NCBI RefSeq assembly: GCF_026213295.1
Contig: NC_079434.1
Location: forward strand, 9,319,477-9,383,476
DNA: 64,000 bases
DNA from: Gadus chalcogrammus
Lineage: Eukaryota > Chordata > Actinopteri > Gadiformes > Gadidae
Direction of reading: 5' to 3'
Of the stretch, positions 13,540 to 64,000 are shown piece by piece. The first letter of the stretch is position 1; each line of letters begins with the position of its first letter. A program made the translations under genes and the position numbers. The notes under the pieces are model-generated. The model was not told the DNA's origin, did no database searches, and was given only the letters and a program-made list of their open reading frames with translations.

Positions 13540-13777
13540 CTCCACTTCCTGACAAACCAATCAGCTGACAGACGCATGACAGACGGGCCTCGCGCATGCG
13601 CCCTGGCACACTGTTGGTATCAGGAACATGGCAGCGTCCTGAGTCCAGGAGGGAAGACGGCGTAATTGAACACCTTCAGCATCGGCTTTGGAAAACTGAA
13701 CGGCACCAGCCAAACTCGGAGGAGGGCGGGGGCTGGGTGGACGGACACACAAACTCTATTTTGTAAGGATCGCGCAG
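13540..13777 (+). promoter_or_regulatory. dnajc13: dnajc13 promoter and non-coding exon 1
   Basis: A CCAAT box (13557-13561) and an ETS-like CACTTCCTG just upstream precede a GC-rich segment with an AACATGGCAGC YY1-like site near 13625. Its last bases CGCGCAG are followed by the donor GTAAAT at 13778. Human DNAJC13 also has a non-coding first exon with the ATG in exon 2. The transcription start (about 13.6 kb) is inferred. Confidence 0.5.
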
Positions 13778-16445
13778 GTAAATGCATTTTCGAATGACAC
13801 TCTGCTCAGAGTGGATCTCCTCCATGTTTGCGCGTACTGATCGAGTCCCGCTGCTAGGACCCAGTAGCCTGGCCATAGTAGACCCAGCTAGGAGGTTAGC
13901 TACCCGCTAGCCAGACACTCGGTTCTCTCAACAGGGCCCACCTCCCTTGCTAAGCCTTTAACAAACAGGAATAACGGAACCATTGCTCGCCATGTTGGAC
14001 CCATATATCGCTATCGTCACACAGCGCTAGGAAAGCGGTGCAGTGGTTCTGGTGGGTAACACGTCCGTGTCAGGGAGCCAGGAGATCACCCTGTCCCCCG
14101 CTTGGTGGTCATATCTGACAGCTCATAACGTAAAATAGGTGTTGACGAAGATTGTGGCTGCAGATATATACGTGTGGAAACGAGAATTCAAGACGAGTTG
14201 TAATGCAACTTTTTCTATTCCGTTGATCTGTCACAACCGTAACATTGGACGTCACGTGTTCAGATCATTTATAAGGTGATTGATCCAAATGAATTATGTT
14301 TTCCCTGATATCATAGGTACGCGATAAGGCTTCTATATGAGATCAATATCTTTCATACCGTTACCTGGTTCACCTCTGTGTGTTGTGATGAATGGCCCTT
14401 GCAGCAACTATTCTGTTCAGAACAATTGTGATCAGGCGGATCGCAGAAAAACATTGACAGCTGTGTAATTAACTACTTTATATCGGAATTGCAGAGGGAT
14501 AACAGAGTATGCCAATTTGATCAATACACTGCTGCACATGCATATTAGATGGCGACAGAAACGTCGACCACGTAGCCTGTGGCATTTAAAGCTTCACTTA
14601 AAGCCTTTTCAGTTCACCAAAAGCTTTTCTATGCACAATGACGTTGCTATTGGTTTCTATGATGACTTTTAACCACATTCAGCCAAACATATATCCTACA
14701 CTGTGGGAACAATGAAGCACTGGATTTCCTTGTTTGTTGTTTGTCATGTACTCACTATTCATCATCAGTCAGCCTGCCCGTCTATTTGTCTGGTGGTGAA
14801 ATGGTGTGATGTTTTCCCCAGTAGGGCACAGAGCACGGAGCAATGCTAGTTTGCATTTAAAATCTGTTTCAAGGCAAGTTGACAAGGACGAATGGCCGCT
14901 ATGATTCTAGTCTTTGTCATAGTTAGTCACACTAGGATCTCTGTTCTCTCACATCGATTTAACCCAGGGATCTTCCAAGTTCGCTGAACACCAAAGCTAG
15001 TTTTTGTGTGAACCAGGTCTCGAGCAGCATAAGACATGGCCCTAGAATTCACATATCCTTCCGGTTGTTGACAGACCTTTTATAAAGCGATGTATTGATC
15101 GGAGCTAAAAGCTGGAAGGACAGTCAGTCACATGACCCCACCCCCTGGAAAGGGCTGGATCTTTTTATAAATCACCATCTCCAGGTCCACAGACTTAAAG
15201 TGCTCCGACCGGCACCGGACCTAGTGTCTGTCTGTAGTGTGTCCGGGTACGTTGCTCCTCTCTGGGCTGCGTTCATCCTGCAGCTGGTGGGGGAGAGGCT
15301 GCCGATCCATAGCTCTGAGACTCCTGGCTCCGCAGGCCGGCGTCTCCATCCAGGAGGTCTATGCGTCAACGGGACCGGGGCGTGTTTACAGCGAGACAGA
15401 TTCCTCACTCACGGCAGGTCTTCTGCAGTCAAGGCTGTGAGGCTCTCGTAGGGGCTTTGTGTTTTGGGTTTAGATCCCCTATGGGGGTACGGTGACGTCG
15501 GTGACGGTACTGATGAACGGCGGGCCGCATCACAACAGACCTGTTCTGCCACCCGGCACACCAACGCCACGGTGACGGTGAGGTCGTCGGGAAGGAAGTG
15601 GGAGCCTATCAGAGCGCTGACTCAGGCGCTTGGCAGGGAGAGGTTGTAAAGCTAACGCCGTTTCCCGTGTGCTCGGAGAGGAAACGCACGCGGGCCAGAT
15701 CTGCTGAACCTGCAACTCTTTCTCTCACTTTCACCGCTTTCACTTCCATCGGTCGGTGCTGGTACGTTTGCTTAAACGTGTCCCAGTAGCTTCCAGTGTG
15801 GAATCCAGCGTCGCTGCAACAAATGAGGGAGTCGAAGTACACGTGCCTTGCGGCAAAACACCCGTGGTTGAGTTCTAGCTGGTATGTCCTAGATTTGGTC
15901 AATCTGGGAGCGTTTTAACGTGACACTTCTAAATGTAAATAAATATGTGTGATGACTGTGTCGTAACATGATGGGAGGTGGATGGGTTTGTGTCCTCTGT
16001 GTGGGACCATGTTGATGCGTTTGATTACAGCGACTCAGTCGCTTCCGACACCGGATCTCGTTACCTCAGTTTGGATGGCAATTCCAGTTTATCTGGTGGC
16101 TCTCCTGCCTCATGTGCCAAGAGCTCCCCACAGATTACAGAATAGATAGACGTTCACAAACATGAATGCATCAACGAATGTCGTAGACTCAAATCCTGTG
16201 ACATGGAGTGCTCTTGTTGGACAAGACCAGACCAGTTGTTTGGTGCACAAACTGGACCTGTTACACAGCGGAGTCTAAGCCTTGTTTCCAGGAGATAATC
16301 TCGGGTTGACTCTCCATCTGCGGCCATTTTGGATCCTCCCTCAGAGAATAAGTAGGCGGGGCTAAAACACAGACCCCCTTCTCCTTCATAGTGGCTCAAG
16401 CAGTGGGCCTGCTCCCCATCCTCTGACCCCGGGAATGTCTTTTGT

Positions 16446-16452
16446 CTGTGTG

Positions 16453-16484
<32 letters not shown>
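16446..16484. repeat. (TG)n microsatellite
   Basis: Short TG array in dnajc13 intron 1. The rest of this intron (13778-16800) shows no recognised element. Confidence 0.9.
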
Positions 16485-16486
<2 letters not shown>

Positions 16487-16813
16487 CGGTGCGTTGGAAT
16501 GTGTGTTACATAAACCTGAGGTGGTAACTATGGTCTGGGAGGTGATGGCACAGCGTTTTAGCGGTCTGGTGTTTGACCATGTCACATGAAAGATCACATG
16601 ATGTCCCTTGATAGGGCGCTCCAGGGAATCCCTATCCCTACGCCTCTTCCTTCTACCGACTGAGCGTTTAGTTAAAAAGAGTTGGAGCCCGTGTCTTTGC
16701 TGTCATGTATGGGGGGAGCTTACCGTGTTGATTTATTTTGTTCTAGGATGTTGTTGTGGACTGTGATTAGATAAGTGAATGCTTGTTTCCTCTGTCGTAG
16801 GTCTTTCAAGAAG

Positions 16814-57446
<40,633 letters not shown>

Positions 57447-57533
57447 CGGAATCACGGACACAATCCCGCTCAGGCGCCCAGACCAGCCCCCCCCCCCCCC
57501 CCCCCCCCCCCTGGCCCAGCGGCGGCGGACTCC

Positions 57534-57578
<45 letters not shown>

Positions 57579-58680
57579 CGACTGCCCGGCTCCCCCTAAA
57601 CCAACCAGGGGGAGGAGAGAGAGGGAGACCCAGGTGGGCGGAGCTACGTCTCGACGGGGGGCGAGGCTACGTTCCAGACGAGCGGCGGTTGTCGCAGAAA
57701 ATGTCCGCAGCACTTTCTCATGTTTCTCTCTCTCCTACTCTCCCCCTCCCCTCCAAAAAAACAGTACAGCACTCAAGTCTTGACGAAACACTTTCTAATT
57801 GTTTTTAGACAATGAACCCGTTTTTTGTTTGTTTACTTTTAATTTGTCCTTTTTTCTGCATCTTTATCGGTTCCTTTCACCAGGACAAAAAATTGTTTAC
57901 TTTTTGTATGAATATATTTTTTACTGTTGATTTTTCCTTTCTTCCTTTCTTGCCGTGGGACAAAGACATTGAAAGACTGAAGATTGTTATTAGAGACCTG
58001 CTGTCCCTCTCATTCTGAATGAGAGGGATAGCATTCAGTTTGTCGTGAGGGAGGGCGGGTCTAGCAGACCCACTCGTCAAATCCATTGACAAGCCTTTCC
58101 AGAAATCACTGACTCTTCTACCAATGATAACATTTCATTAACATGTTTGTAAAGTTGTATTGGACCATTGTTTGTGAGTGGGGACAAGCTGGAGTCTGTT
58201 TTGATTGGATGATTTTCCTGCACACTGTTTCCTTTCAAGATGAGTTGTGATAGCCTGATAGCCGGTCCAGCCAGGGGCTTGGATGCTTTATTAAATCCAC
58301 CACCTACTCGGGCCCTTCCTTGTTAGCCGCCACCGAATCAACGTTAACGTCATGATTCTATTGATTCATACCTCACTCCCTCTCTGATTCCAAGACCCCC
58401 CGTCAACCTCCTCATTCCCCCCCCCCCCCCCCCCCCCCAGAATGCAAAAAGCACTAGAACAGAATTTAACTAGGTGATCGAAAAACAGTCCTCTGGGTGG
58501 AGTCACTGACCCACTCGGATAATGTACCTATGTGAAACACACTAGTGCAATTTGTGAGATGTTTGATGTAATATTACGTATATAAACTTTCTATATTGAA
58601 TGTACATTAAAAAAATGAATAAATCAGTCGCACTTGTACATACAAATTTTAAGAATAAAAGGGAAGCCACAGTGTTGTTC
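57447..58680 (+). other. dnajc13: dnajc13 3' UTR
   Basis: About 1.2 kb with a C25 run (57487-57511), a (GA)n tract (57538-57573), a near-perfect palindrome (58005-58027) and a C22 run (58417-58438). Poly(A) signals AATAAA are at 58618-58623 and 58654-58659. Confidence 0.75.
58654..58659 (+). terminator. dnajc13: dnajc13 poly(A) signal
   Basis: AATAAA; another copy at 58618-58623. Which one is used cannot be told from sequence. Confidence 0.6.
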
Positions 58681-58689
58681 TTTTGTATT

Positions 58690-59200
58690 TGTGTTTATAT
58701 TATAGTAACAGCTATTTAGACTTAACAGCTATTTAGCATACATACACTTATTTACATATGGTATGTTGTACATATTTATATAATTATAAAGATACTAATA
58801 TATGTGTCGACAGGCATACACCTTTTTTCAAAACGTTTGTACATTCATTTGAAAAGTCGATATTGCATTTTGCTCTATAGTTCATACCGGCCACTTTTCT
58901 ATTGCAAAGGAGGCGGACATAATAGCGTGTGACACACACCGGAACTGACGCCGTTGGCGCGAATGGCAACAACATTGCAGCGACTCTTATCTGTGAGCCA
59001 TTGTGAACTACGGAATATAATAAAAACTTGTCTGTACGTCAATATAGGGCGTTTTTGGGGCTCTGATAACATGAGTGCTAATACTTTGAGACGAGTTTTA
59101 CGCGTTTTCTCCATGTTGAACTGAACGGAGGACCAGAGGAAGCCGTCCTCTCCGCTCGGTGCTGCACCCCGGCTGAGCTCCTGTGCCTGTTAATAACACG
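58690..59200 (+). promoter_or_regulatory. topbp1: topbp1 promoter and non-coding exon 1
   Basis: Only about 450 bp separate the dnajc13 poly(A) signal from topbp1. An E2F-like TTGGCGCGAA lies at 58954-58963. Exon 1 ends ...TAATAACACG at 59200 before the donor GTAGGT. TopBP1 expression is known to be E2F-driven in mammals, so the site is plausible. The transcription start is not visible. Confidence 0.5.
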
Positions 59201-59879
59201 GTAGGTAACGGGCTGCCCTCGTCCGTCCCCTCATATGCTTGTTTATCTGGTCATTGTCAATGGCTTTTATTTGGTCAACAAGACAACAGAGGTAGAGTTT
59301 CGTCTGGCTCTCAATAACGAGAATACTACCAGTCCTCCACCGGCACCATCTCTATACCCTATATACCGTTAACGTTAGTCCATCAGCCGCAGGCGACTAA
59401 ACCCTAGTCGCTGCCTCGATGGGGTGTCCTCTGGCATGAACATTTAAAGGCTTATCTGGTTGTATTTAAAGAGACTCCCAGAGAAACCCTCTGTCAACAA
59501 GTCTGTGAACCGACCATCAATCACTTCAGATCCCGTTGAAACATTGAATCCTTCACAGACTTGCTTACAACTAGAAAGTTGCTCATACATGACAAACCTG
59601 TATATTTGGGATGTTTGGGAAGGCATGACTATACAAAGAGGATGATCCAAGCTGTCCAAAGAGTTGCGGTATTGGTGGTTTATGCCCATTAAATACAATC
59701 CGATTAGATTTATCTGTTTGCTCCATGGAGGAAGCTGCGCCTGAGAGGTTGTGATGCGGATGTCCTCTTCTTTGGCGGCTGTAGCCTTTCATGCTAGCTG
59801 TGGTTTCTGTGATTTCTAACATGTTGACATAAATAAGCACGCACTCTTCTGCTGTGCAGGCTCCTAATACAGCACAACA

Positions 59880-59966
59880 ATGTCACCACCGGCCAAGGAA
59901 GCGTTTATCGTCAAGTTTGTTGAAACCGGAGGACAGAAAACGGACTATGCGGAGAAGGCATACGAG
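59880..59966 (+). CDS. topbp1: topbp1 exon 2 (first coding)
   Basis: Exon 59860-59966. [20 protein letters not shown]; residues 1-29. The first ATG of the exon is in frame with KEAFIVKF, which matches human KEPFFVKF. Confidence 0.92.
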
Positions 59967-62900
59967 GTATTGTATCCATAGTACCGACTGTTATTAAACC
60001 CGGATACTAAATATATCATGATATATTATGATTCTGGCCTGGCTCTACATATAACTGTTATTGTGTTCTGTCAGTATTGCACACTAAAACAAGTTGTCAG
60101 TTAGATGAGGCTTGTACATCGCGAAGTCGCGTATAATGTTAGTTAGTATGTTGGTAGTAAGAGTTGGTTGTTCTTATTTAGTAATTAATCGTCTGCCATC
60201 GGGGTAGATATTGTTTTGTTTGAAACAGCCACAACATTTCTCATGTGAGACATGGCAAAACCAATTTTTATTTTCCTAGGCTGCTTTATATTCATGTTGA
60301 TTTATGATTTTATAGTACTACTACTCTCGAGGACTTGAGCGTATGCCAACCAAAAATCCCATAATACATTCTGATGTACATGCCCTGTATAGATTATTAT
60401 AATAACTGCTAACTCTACTGCATTGTGTGTAGGCCATATTGGAGATGCAGTCTGAGAAGTGTGTGAGGCGCATCTCTGAAGAAACCGCTCTAGGCTGCAA
60501 CAACAAAGACAAATCCCTGTTTGTGTTCAGCAGCTTCACCACGCCTGCCTTCCACCACTGCAAGAAGGTGGGGCTCAAGTCTGAGTATTGTTATATCTAG
60601 AAGGGCTGGGGGGCCACTGTGTATACTATTAGTATTTAAAATGAAGATAATTCTGCATTCTGACGTTCTTATTCAAAGTGACTTTAATTGATTGTATCGA
60701 TACATTATTGATCTGTTAGAGGACATCTTGCTTTAGGATGATCACAGGTAGACTGAGGACATTGGGACTAAACACTTCGTATCGGTGTACAGACAGACAG
60801 ATAAGGTGTGCATCCATCCATGAGGGATCATCTCTGTACCTCTCCCTCTGTGTCGTTGTGTCTGTAGCTTGGCTGCAGGGTGGTCAGCCCCCTGGTGGTG
60901 CTGTTCTGTCTGCAGCAGCAGCGATGTGTTCCCCGAGCAGAGAAGCCCGTGTTCAACATGGCCATGGCTGACATCACCATCTCCTGCACCAGCCTGGACA
61001 AGGCCGAACGGGTCAGTCACTTTCATGGGCGGTTCTCTCTGTCCTGTTCGCTCTTTTATTTAAACACACTCTGAGACCTTCTGCTTAGCAATGGGAGGAT
61101 GTTTTGTTGGACATACCCTTGAGACCGATTTTGTGACATATCGTTATTTTAGTAATAGTTACTTTATTTGCTATTATTGTTGTGTGGGTGTGTCCAGCTG
61201 GAGGTAATGGATCTGGTGCAGCTGATGGGCGGACGAGTCTACCTGGACCTCAACGTGTCTGTCACTCACCTGGTCGCAGGCGAAGTGGGCAGTAAGAAGT
61301 ACCTGGTGGCTGCCAGTCTGGGCAAACCTGTACTGCTGCCCTCCTGGGTCAAAGCATGCTGGGAAAGATCCCAGGACAGGTGCGTGCACGGAGGACAGGA
61401 GTGTGCAAGTGGAAGCCGTCATGTTCAGGGGCAGTCTTTTAGATATGCATTACTGTAATTTGCTGTTGTTGTTTACTTTTTTAGCAGATGATGAAATGGC
61501 TTTTAATATGGACGTTAGATGCAATCATACACAATTCGGCCGAGACAGCGATGGTAAATGATTAATCCCACACAGGAATTGTATGTCTCACTGCAAAAAG
61601 AACCGGACAGTAGTAGAAATGTAGAAATCTCAAGAAAACTTATCCAGCCACACACAACAGGAGTACCAACCATGCCAACGCCCCCCCCAGTCTGTTCAGG
61701 TACACCGACCTGCCGCTGGAGGCCCACCGCTGCCCCGTGCTCCGGGGCTGCATCCTCTGTGTGACGGGGCTCTCCAGCGTGGAGCGCAAGGAGGTGCAGC
61801 GGCTCTGCCAGGAGCACGGGGCACAGTACACCGGGCAGCTCAAGATGAACGAATGCACCCACCTGATCGTCAGCGAGCCCACCGGTGAGCCCTGGTCCCC
61901 CCTCGGGACCTCATACCCGGGTTCTTATTCTCTGCTCCTCATTGTCTGCTCCTCATTCTCTGCTCCTCATTCTCTGCTCCTCATTGTCTACTCCTCCTTG
62001 TCTACTCCTCATTGTCTACTCCTCTTTCTCTGCTCCTCATTCTCTGCTCTGTGGATTAGGATTTACTTTGGTGCCCGTATTGCAAAGGTGCTGTGTGCAA
62101 AAGTCCTCAACTCGGCTCAAGACCTTTACTGCTGTAGTTAGTAAATAATAGTGTATAAGTATAGTTGTAGTGTGTTTGTATCTTTGTCTACTACTTATTG
62201 TTTAGTGCAATTATAGTGTGTATAATTGTTTTGAGGGAGATTTCTGATTTGCGTTACCTATTTCCCGGCCAGAACCGAATCTCGCCTAGCTCAGAACTTT
62301 TCAAGTCATGGTTAAAGTCTGGTGCGTTGAATGTGTGTGTTAAAGGCCAGAAGTACGAGTGTGCGAGGAAGTGGAACATCTACTGCGTGTCTCTCCACTG
62401 GCTGTTTGACAGCATAGAGAAGGGCTTCTGCCAGGACGAGAGCCGCTACACCGTGGAGCGAGGCGCCGCCAAACCCACCCAGCTCCACACCTCCACACCC
62501 ACCAGGGGCGGCAGGAAGGACGGTGAGGGATCTGGAGCACCATGTGGGTCTTATCAGGGCCTTGGTACACAACACCCTGTTACCAGGGTTACAGTTGGTC
62601 ATCAAAGTGTTCATCAAGTGGTGTTCATGTATGCCTACACCTGGCTAATGTTTATAGTTGATGGCAAAAAAAACACTTTAAACCATTTTGTACCCTTGAG
62701 TTTACATTTCGAATTGTACTAATAATATTTATGTATTTAGAGTCGTATCATTGTCACCATTAACTAGTTGGTACATCCAGGGGCAAGATGGTCTACGGTA
62801 ATGTGTGAGATCCCCAGTGTCCACTGCCTGACCGACTTAGTCCTAGCTTCTCCTTAGTGTATCTTTTTCACCATAAGTACTGCCTGTCATTCTTGTCGTT

Positions 62901-63706
62901 GTACTGAGCTAGTGATTCTGTTCCTCCAGAAGCCTCCTCCCTGCTGGGTCTGAGCCGCATCTCTGTCAACAGCAGCATGACCGTCAACGACACCTCCCTG
63001 ACCAACGCCACCGGCCTAACCAACAACACCACTTCCCGTCTGGAGGCCAAAGACCCCCTCGACACACTGGACCTGGCCACCTGCCTTACGAATGACGTGC
63101 TGGACGGATGCAAGGTAACCTAGCAACGCTGGAGCTCTCCATCCTTGCCTCCCTGGAGATCCTGGCTGCATACAGTACCTACACGTGCAGAAGCTAAATA
63201 ATGGACAGTGTGTACTGTGAAGATTTAGTGTTGGGTGATGTTAAATTACTCTCAGGTTTCAAGGAATATTATCATAGTATTAGCAGTTCAATATCAACAT
63301 TGTGTAGTAACAGGAAGAGTAATTGTATGGCCTTTTTTTTTAAAGACCTACAATACTTATTACTGCGTGATGTGACACGCAGAGACTTTTATTTTGAAAT
63401 ACAAAAGATATAAATATATGAAATGGTGAATTTATTTTATGACTGACGGGTCTATCTTGAACTGGTAAGGGGATCACATTTATGCATAGTGTGTGCTCTT
63501 ATTTTGAATTGAGCAATGATCATGCTCTTATTTTGTGAGCAGCTGTATCTGTGCGGGCTGCCACCGAAGAAGCTGGACAAGCTGCGGAGGCTGGTGAACC
63601 TGGCGGGGGGGCTGCGCTTCAACCAGCCCAGCGAGGACCTCACTCACGTGGTGATGGGAGAGCCGGACAAGGACCTGATCTACTCCCTGGCCAAGGCCAC
63701 ACACAG
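59880..63706 (+). CDS. topbp1: topbp1: DNA topoisomerase II binding protein 1, 5' part, continues past the window
   Basis: Eight coding exons give 422 residues: 59880-59966, 60433-60567, 60868-61011, 61198-61379, 61691-61884, 62346-62522, 62930-63114 and 63543-63706; all GT-AG, phases consistent. Human TopBP1 is about 1520 residues, so the window holds just over a quarter. Domains: BRCT0 (about 8-100), BRCT1 (about 101-188), BRCT2 (about 195-290), an Asn/Ser/Thr-rich linker (about 305-358) and the start of BRCT3 (from about 365). Residues typical of phosphopeptide-binding BRCTs are kept in BRCT1 ([14 protein letters not shown]) and BRCT2 (CVTGL, GQKYECA). Family role: nuclear scaffold that binds phospho-RAD9 of the 9-1-1 clamp and Treslin, activates ATR-ATRIP and supports origin firing. 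Identity is secure. Confidence 0.95.
60433..60567 (+). CDS. topbp1: topbp1 exon 3
   Basis: Residues 30-74, [24 protein letters not shown]0. Confidence 0.93.
60868..61011 (+). CDS. topbp1: topbp1 exon 4
   Basis: Residues 75-122, [20 protein letters not shown] then [20 protein letters not shown]; end of BRCT0, start of BRCT1. Confidence 0.95.
61198..61379 (+). CDS. topbp1: topbp1 exon 5
   Basis: Residues 123-183, [24 protein letters not shown]1. Confidence 0.95.
61691..61884 (+). CDS. topbp1: topbp1 exon 6
   Basis: Residues 183-248, [24 protein letters not shown]2 first half with [12 protein letters not shown]. Confidence 0.94.
62346..62522 (+). CDS. topbp1: topbp1 exon 7
   Basis: Residues 248-307, [20 protein letters not shown]; end of BRCT2. 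Confidence 0.94.
62930..63114 (+). CDS. topbp1: topbp1 exon 8
   Basis: Residues 307-368, linker with [19 protein letters not shown], poorly conserved, ending [10 protein letters not shown] like human EDLLDGCR. Confidence 0.9.
63543..63706 (+). CDS. topbp1: topbp1 exon 9 (last in window)
   Basis: Residues 369-423, [20 protein letters not shown] and [19 protein letters not shown]; start of BRCT3. Next exon is outside. Confidence 0.94.
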
Positions 63707-63804
63707 GTCAGAGCTCCCTGGGTCCGCTCGCTGCTCCACTGGCATCACCACGCCTCTAAAGGAGTCAAGGAGAGCTTTGTTCTCCACTAGGTTATTTTTG
63801 CCAT

Positions 63805-64000
63805 TGATTCAAGATTCAAGATGGTTTTATTGTCATATGCACAACAATTACAGAGCAGTCGCTGGCAATGAAATTCTTTAGTCTTGGGCTCCTCCAACAG
63901 TGCAATATAAGAGAAAGTAAAGGTATATGAGAAACACAAGTAGGAAAGCTGAGACTTAAATAATAAAAAATAAATACAATAAAAATACAATAATAATAGT
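63805..64000. repeat. Possible dispersed fish repeat
   Basis: GGTTTTATTGTCATATGCAC and CAATGAAATTCTT resemble a sequence often seen dispersed in fish genomes; it lies in a topbp1 intron. Family not known to me. Confidence 0.35.

Noticed and set aside
15095..15902. Several 60-118-codon frames in dnajc13 intron 1
   Set aside because: Overlapping frames on both strands in GC-rich intron sequence, without splice or homology support.

Overview
This is a vertebrate nuclear window, almost certainly from a teleost fish. All three recognised genes are split by GT-AG introns. Their proteins are close to the human orthologues with ordinary fish divergence. The non-coding DNA is packed with very long (CA)n, (GA)n and (CTC)n arrays, minisatellites, poly-C runs and fragments resembling fish SINEs and MITEs. 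Such extreme dinucleotide repeat density is known from cod-like fishes (Gadiformes), but that placement is only a guess.

Layout. From 1 to about 5.3 kb there is no complete gene. It holds a (TG)n and a (GA)n array, a degenerate AACCTTTAA-type minisatellite (2.8-3.5 kb), and one short candidate first coding exon on the minus strand (1582-1626) whose remainder would lie left of the window. Positions 5772-10621 (minus strand) carry lztfl1 (BBS17) in nine coding segments, 312 residues, with two RFX X-box-like motifs about 250 bp upstream. From 10.9 to 13.6 kb is intergenic DNA with a long (CA)n array. Positions 13.6-58.7 kb (plus strand) carry dnajc13 (RME-8): one non-coding exon and 56 coding exons, about 2262 residues. 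It encodes an N-terminal PH-like region, a GYF-type domain, four IWN repeats, a central J domain with intact HPD, and long helical-repeat stretches. Its poly(A) signals are at 58618 and 58654. From about 59.1 kb to the right edge (plus strand) is the 5' half of topbp1: a non-coding first exon plus eight coding exons giving 422 residues (BRCT0, BRCT1, BRCT2, start of BRCT3). It continues past the window.

All exon phases join consistently in the three genes except at one place. dnajc13 coding exon 6 of the scheme used here (24539-24743) is scrambled at both ends by small insertions, deletions and substitutions, and is 1 nt out of frame overall. Every other dnajc13 exon is intact, so uncorrected sequencing or gap filling is the likely cause.

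The genes share no pathway. LZTFL1 controls BBSome traffic to cilia, DNAJC13 is an endosomal Hsc70 co-chaperone, and TopBP1 is a DNA replication and checkpoint scaffold. Points of most interest are the broken exon 6, an in-frame 18-nt microexon, a phase-compatible alternative last exon, two places where a tandem repeat begins at a donor site and stays open in the exon's frame, a possible alternative first exon for dnajc13, and promoter motifs for lztfl1 (X-box) and topbp1 (E2F).
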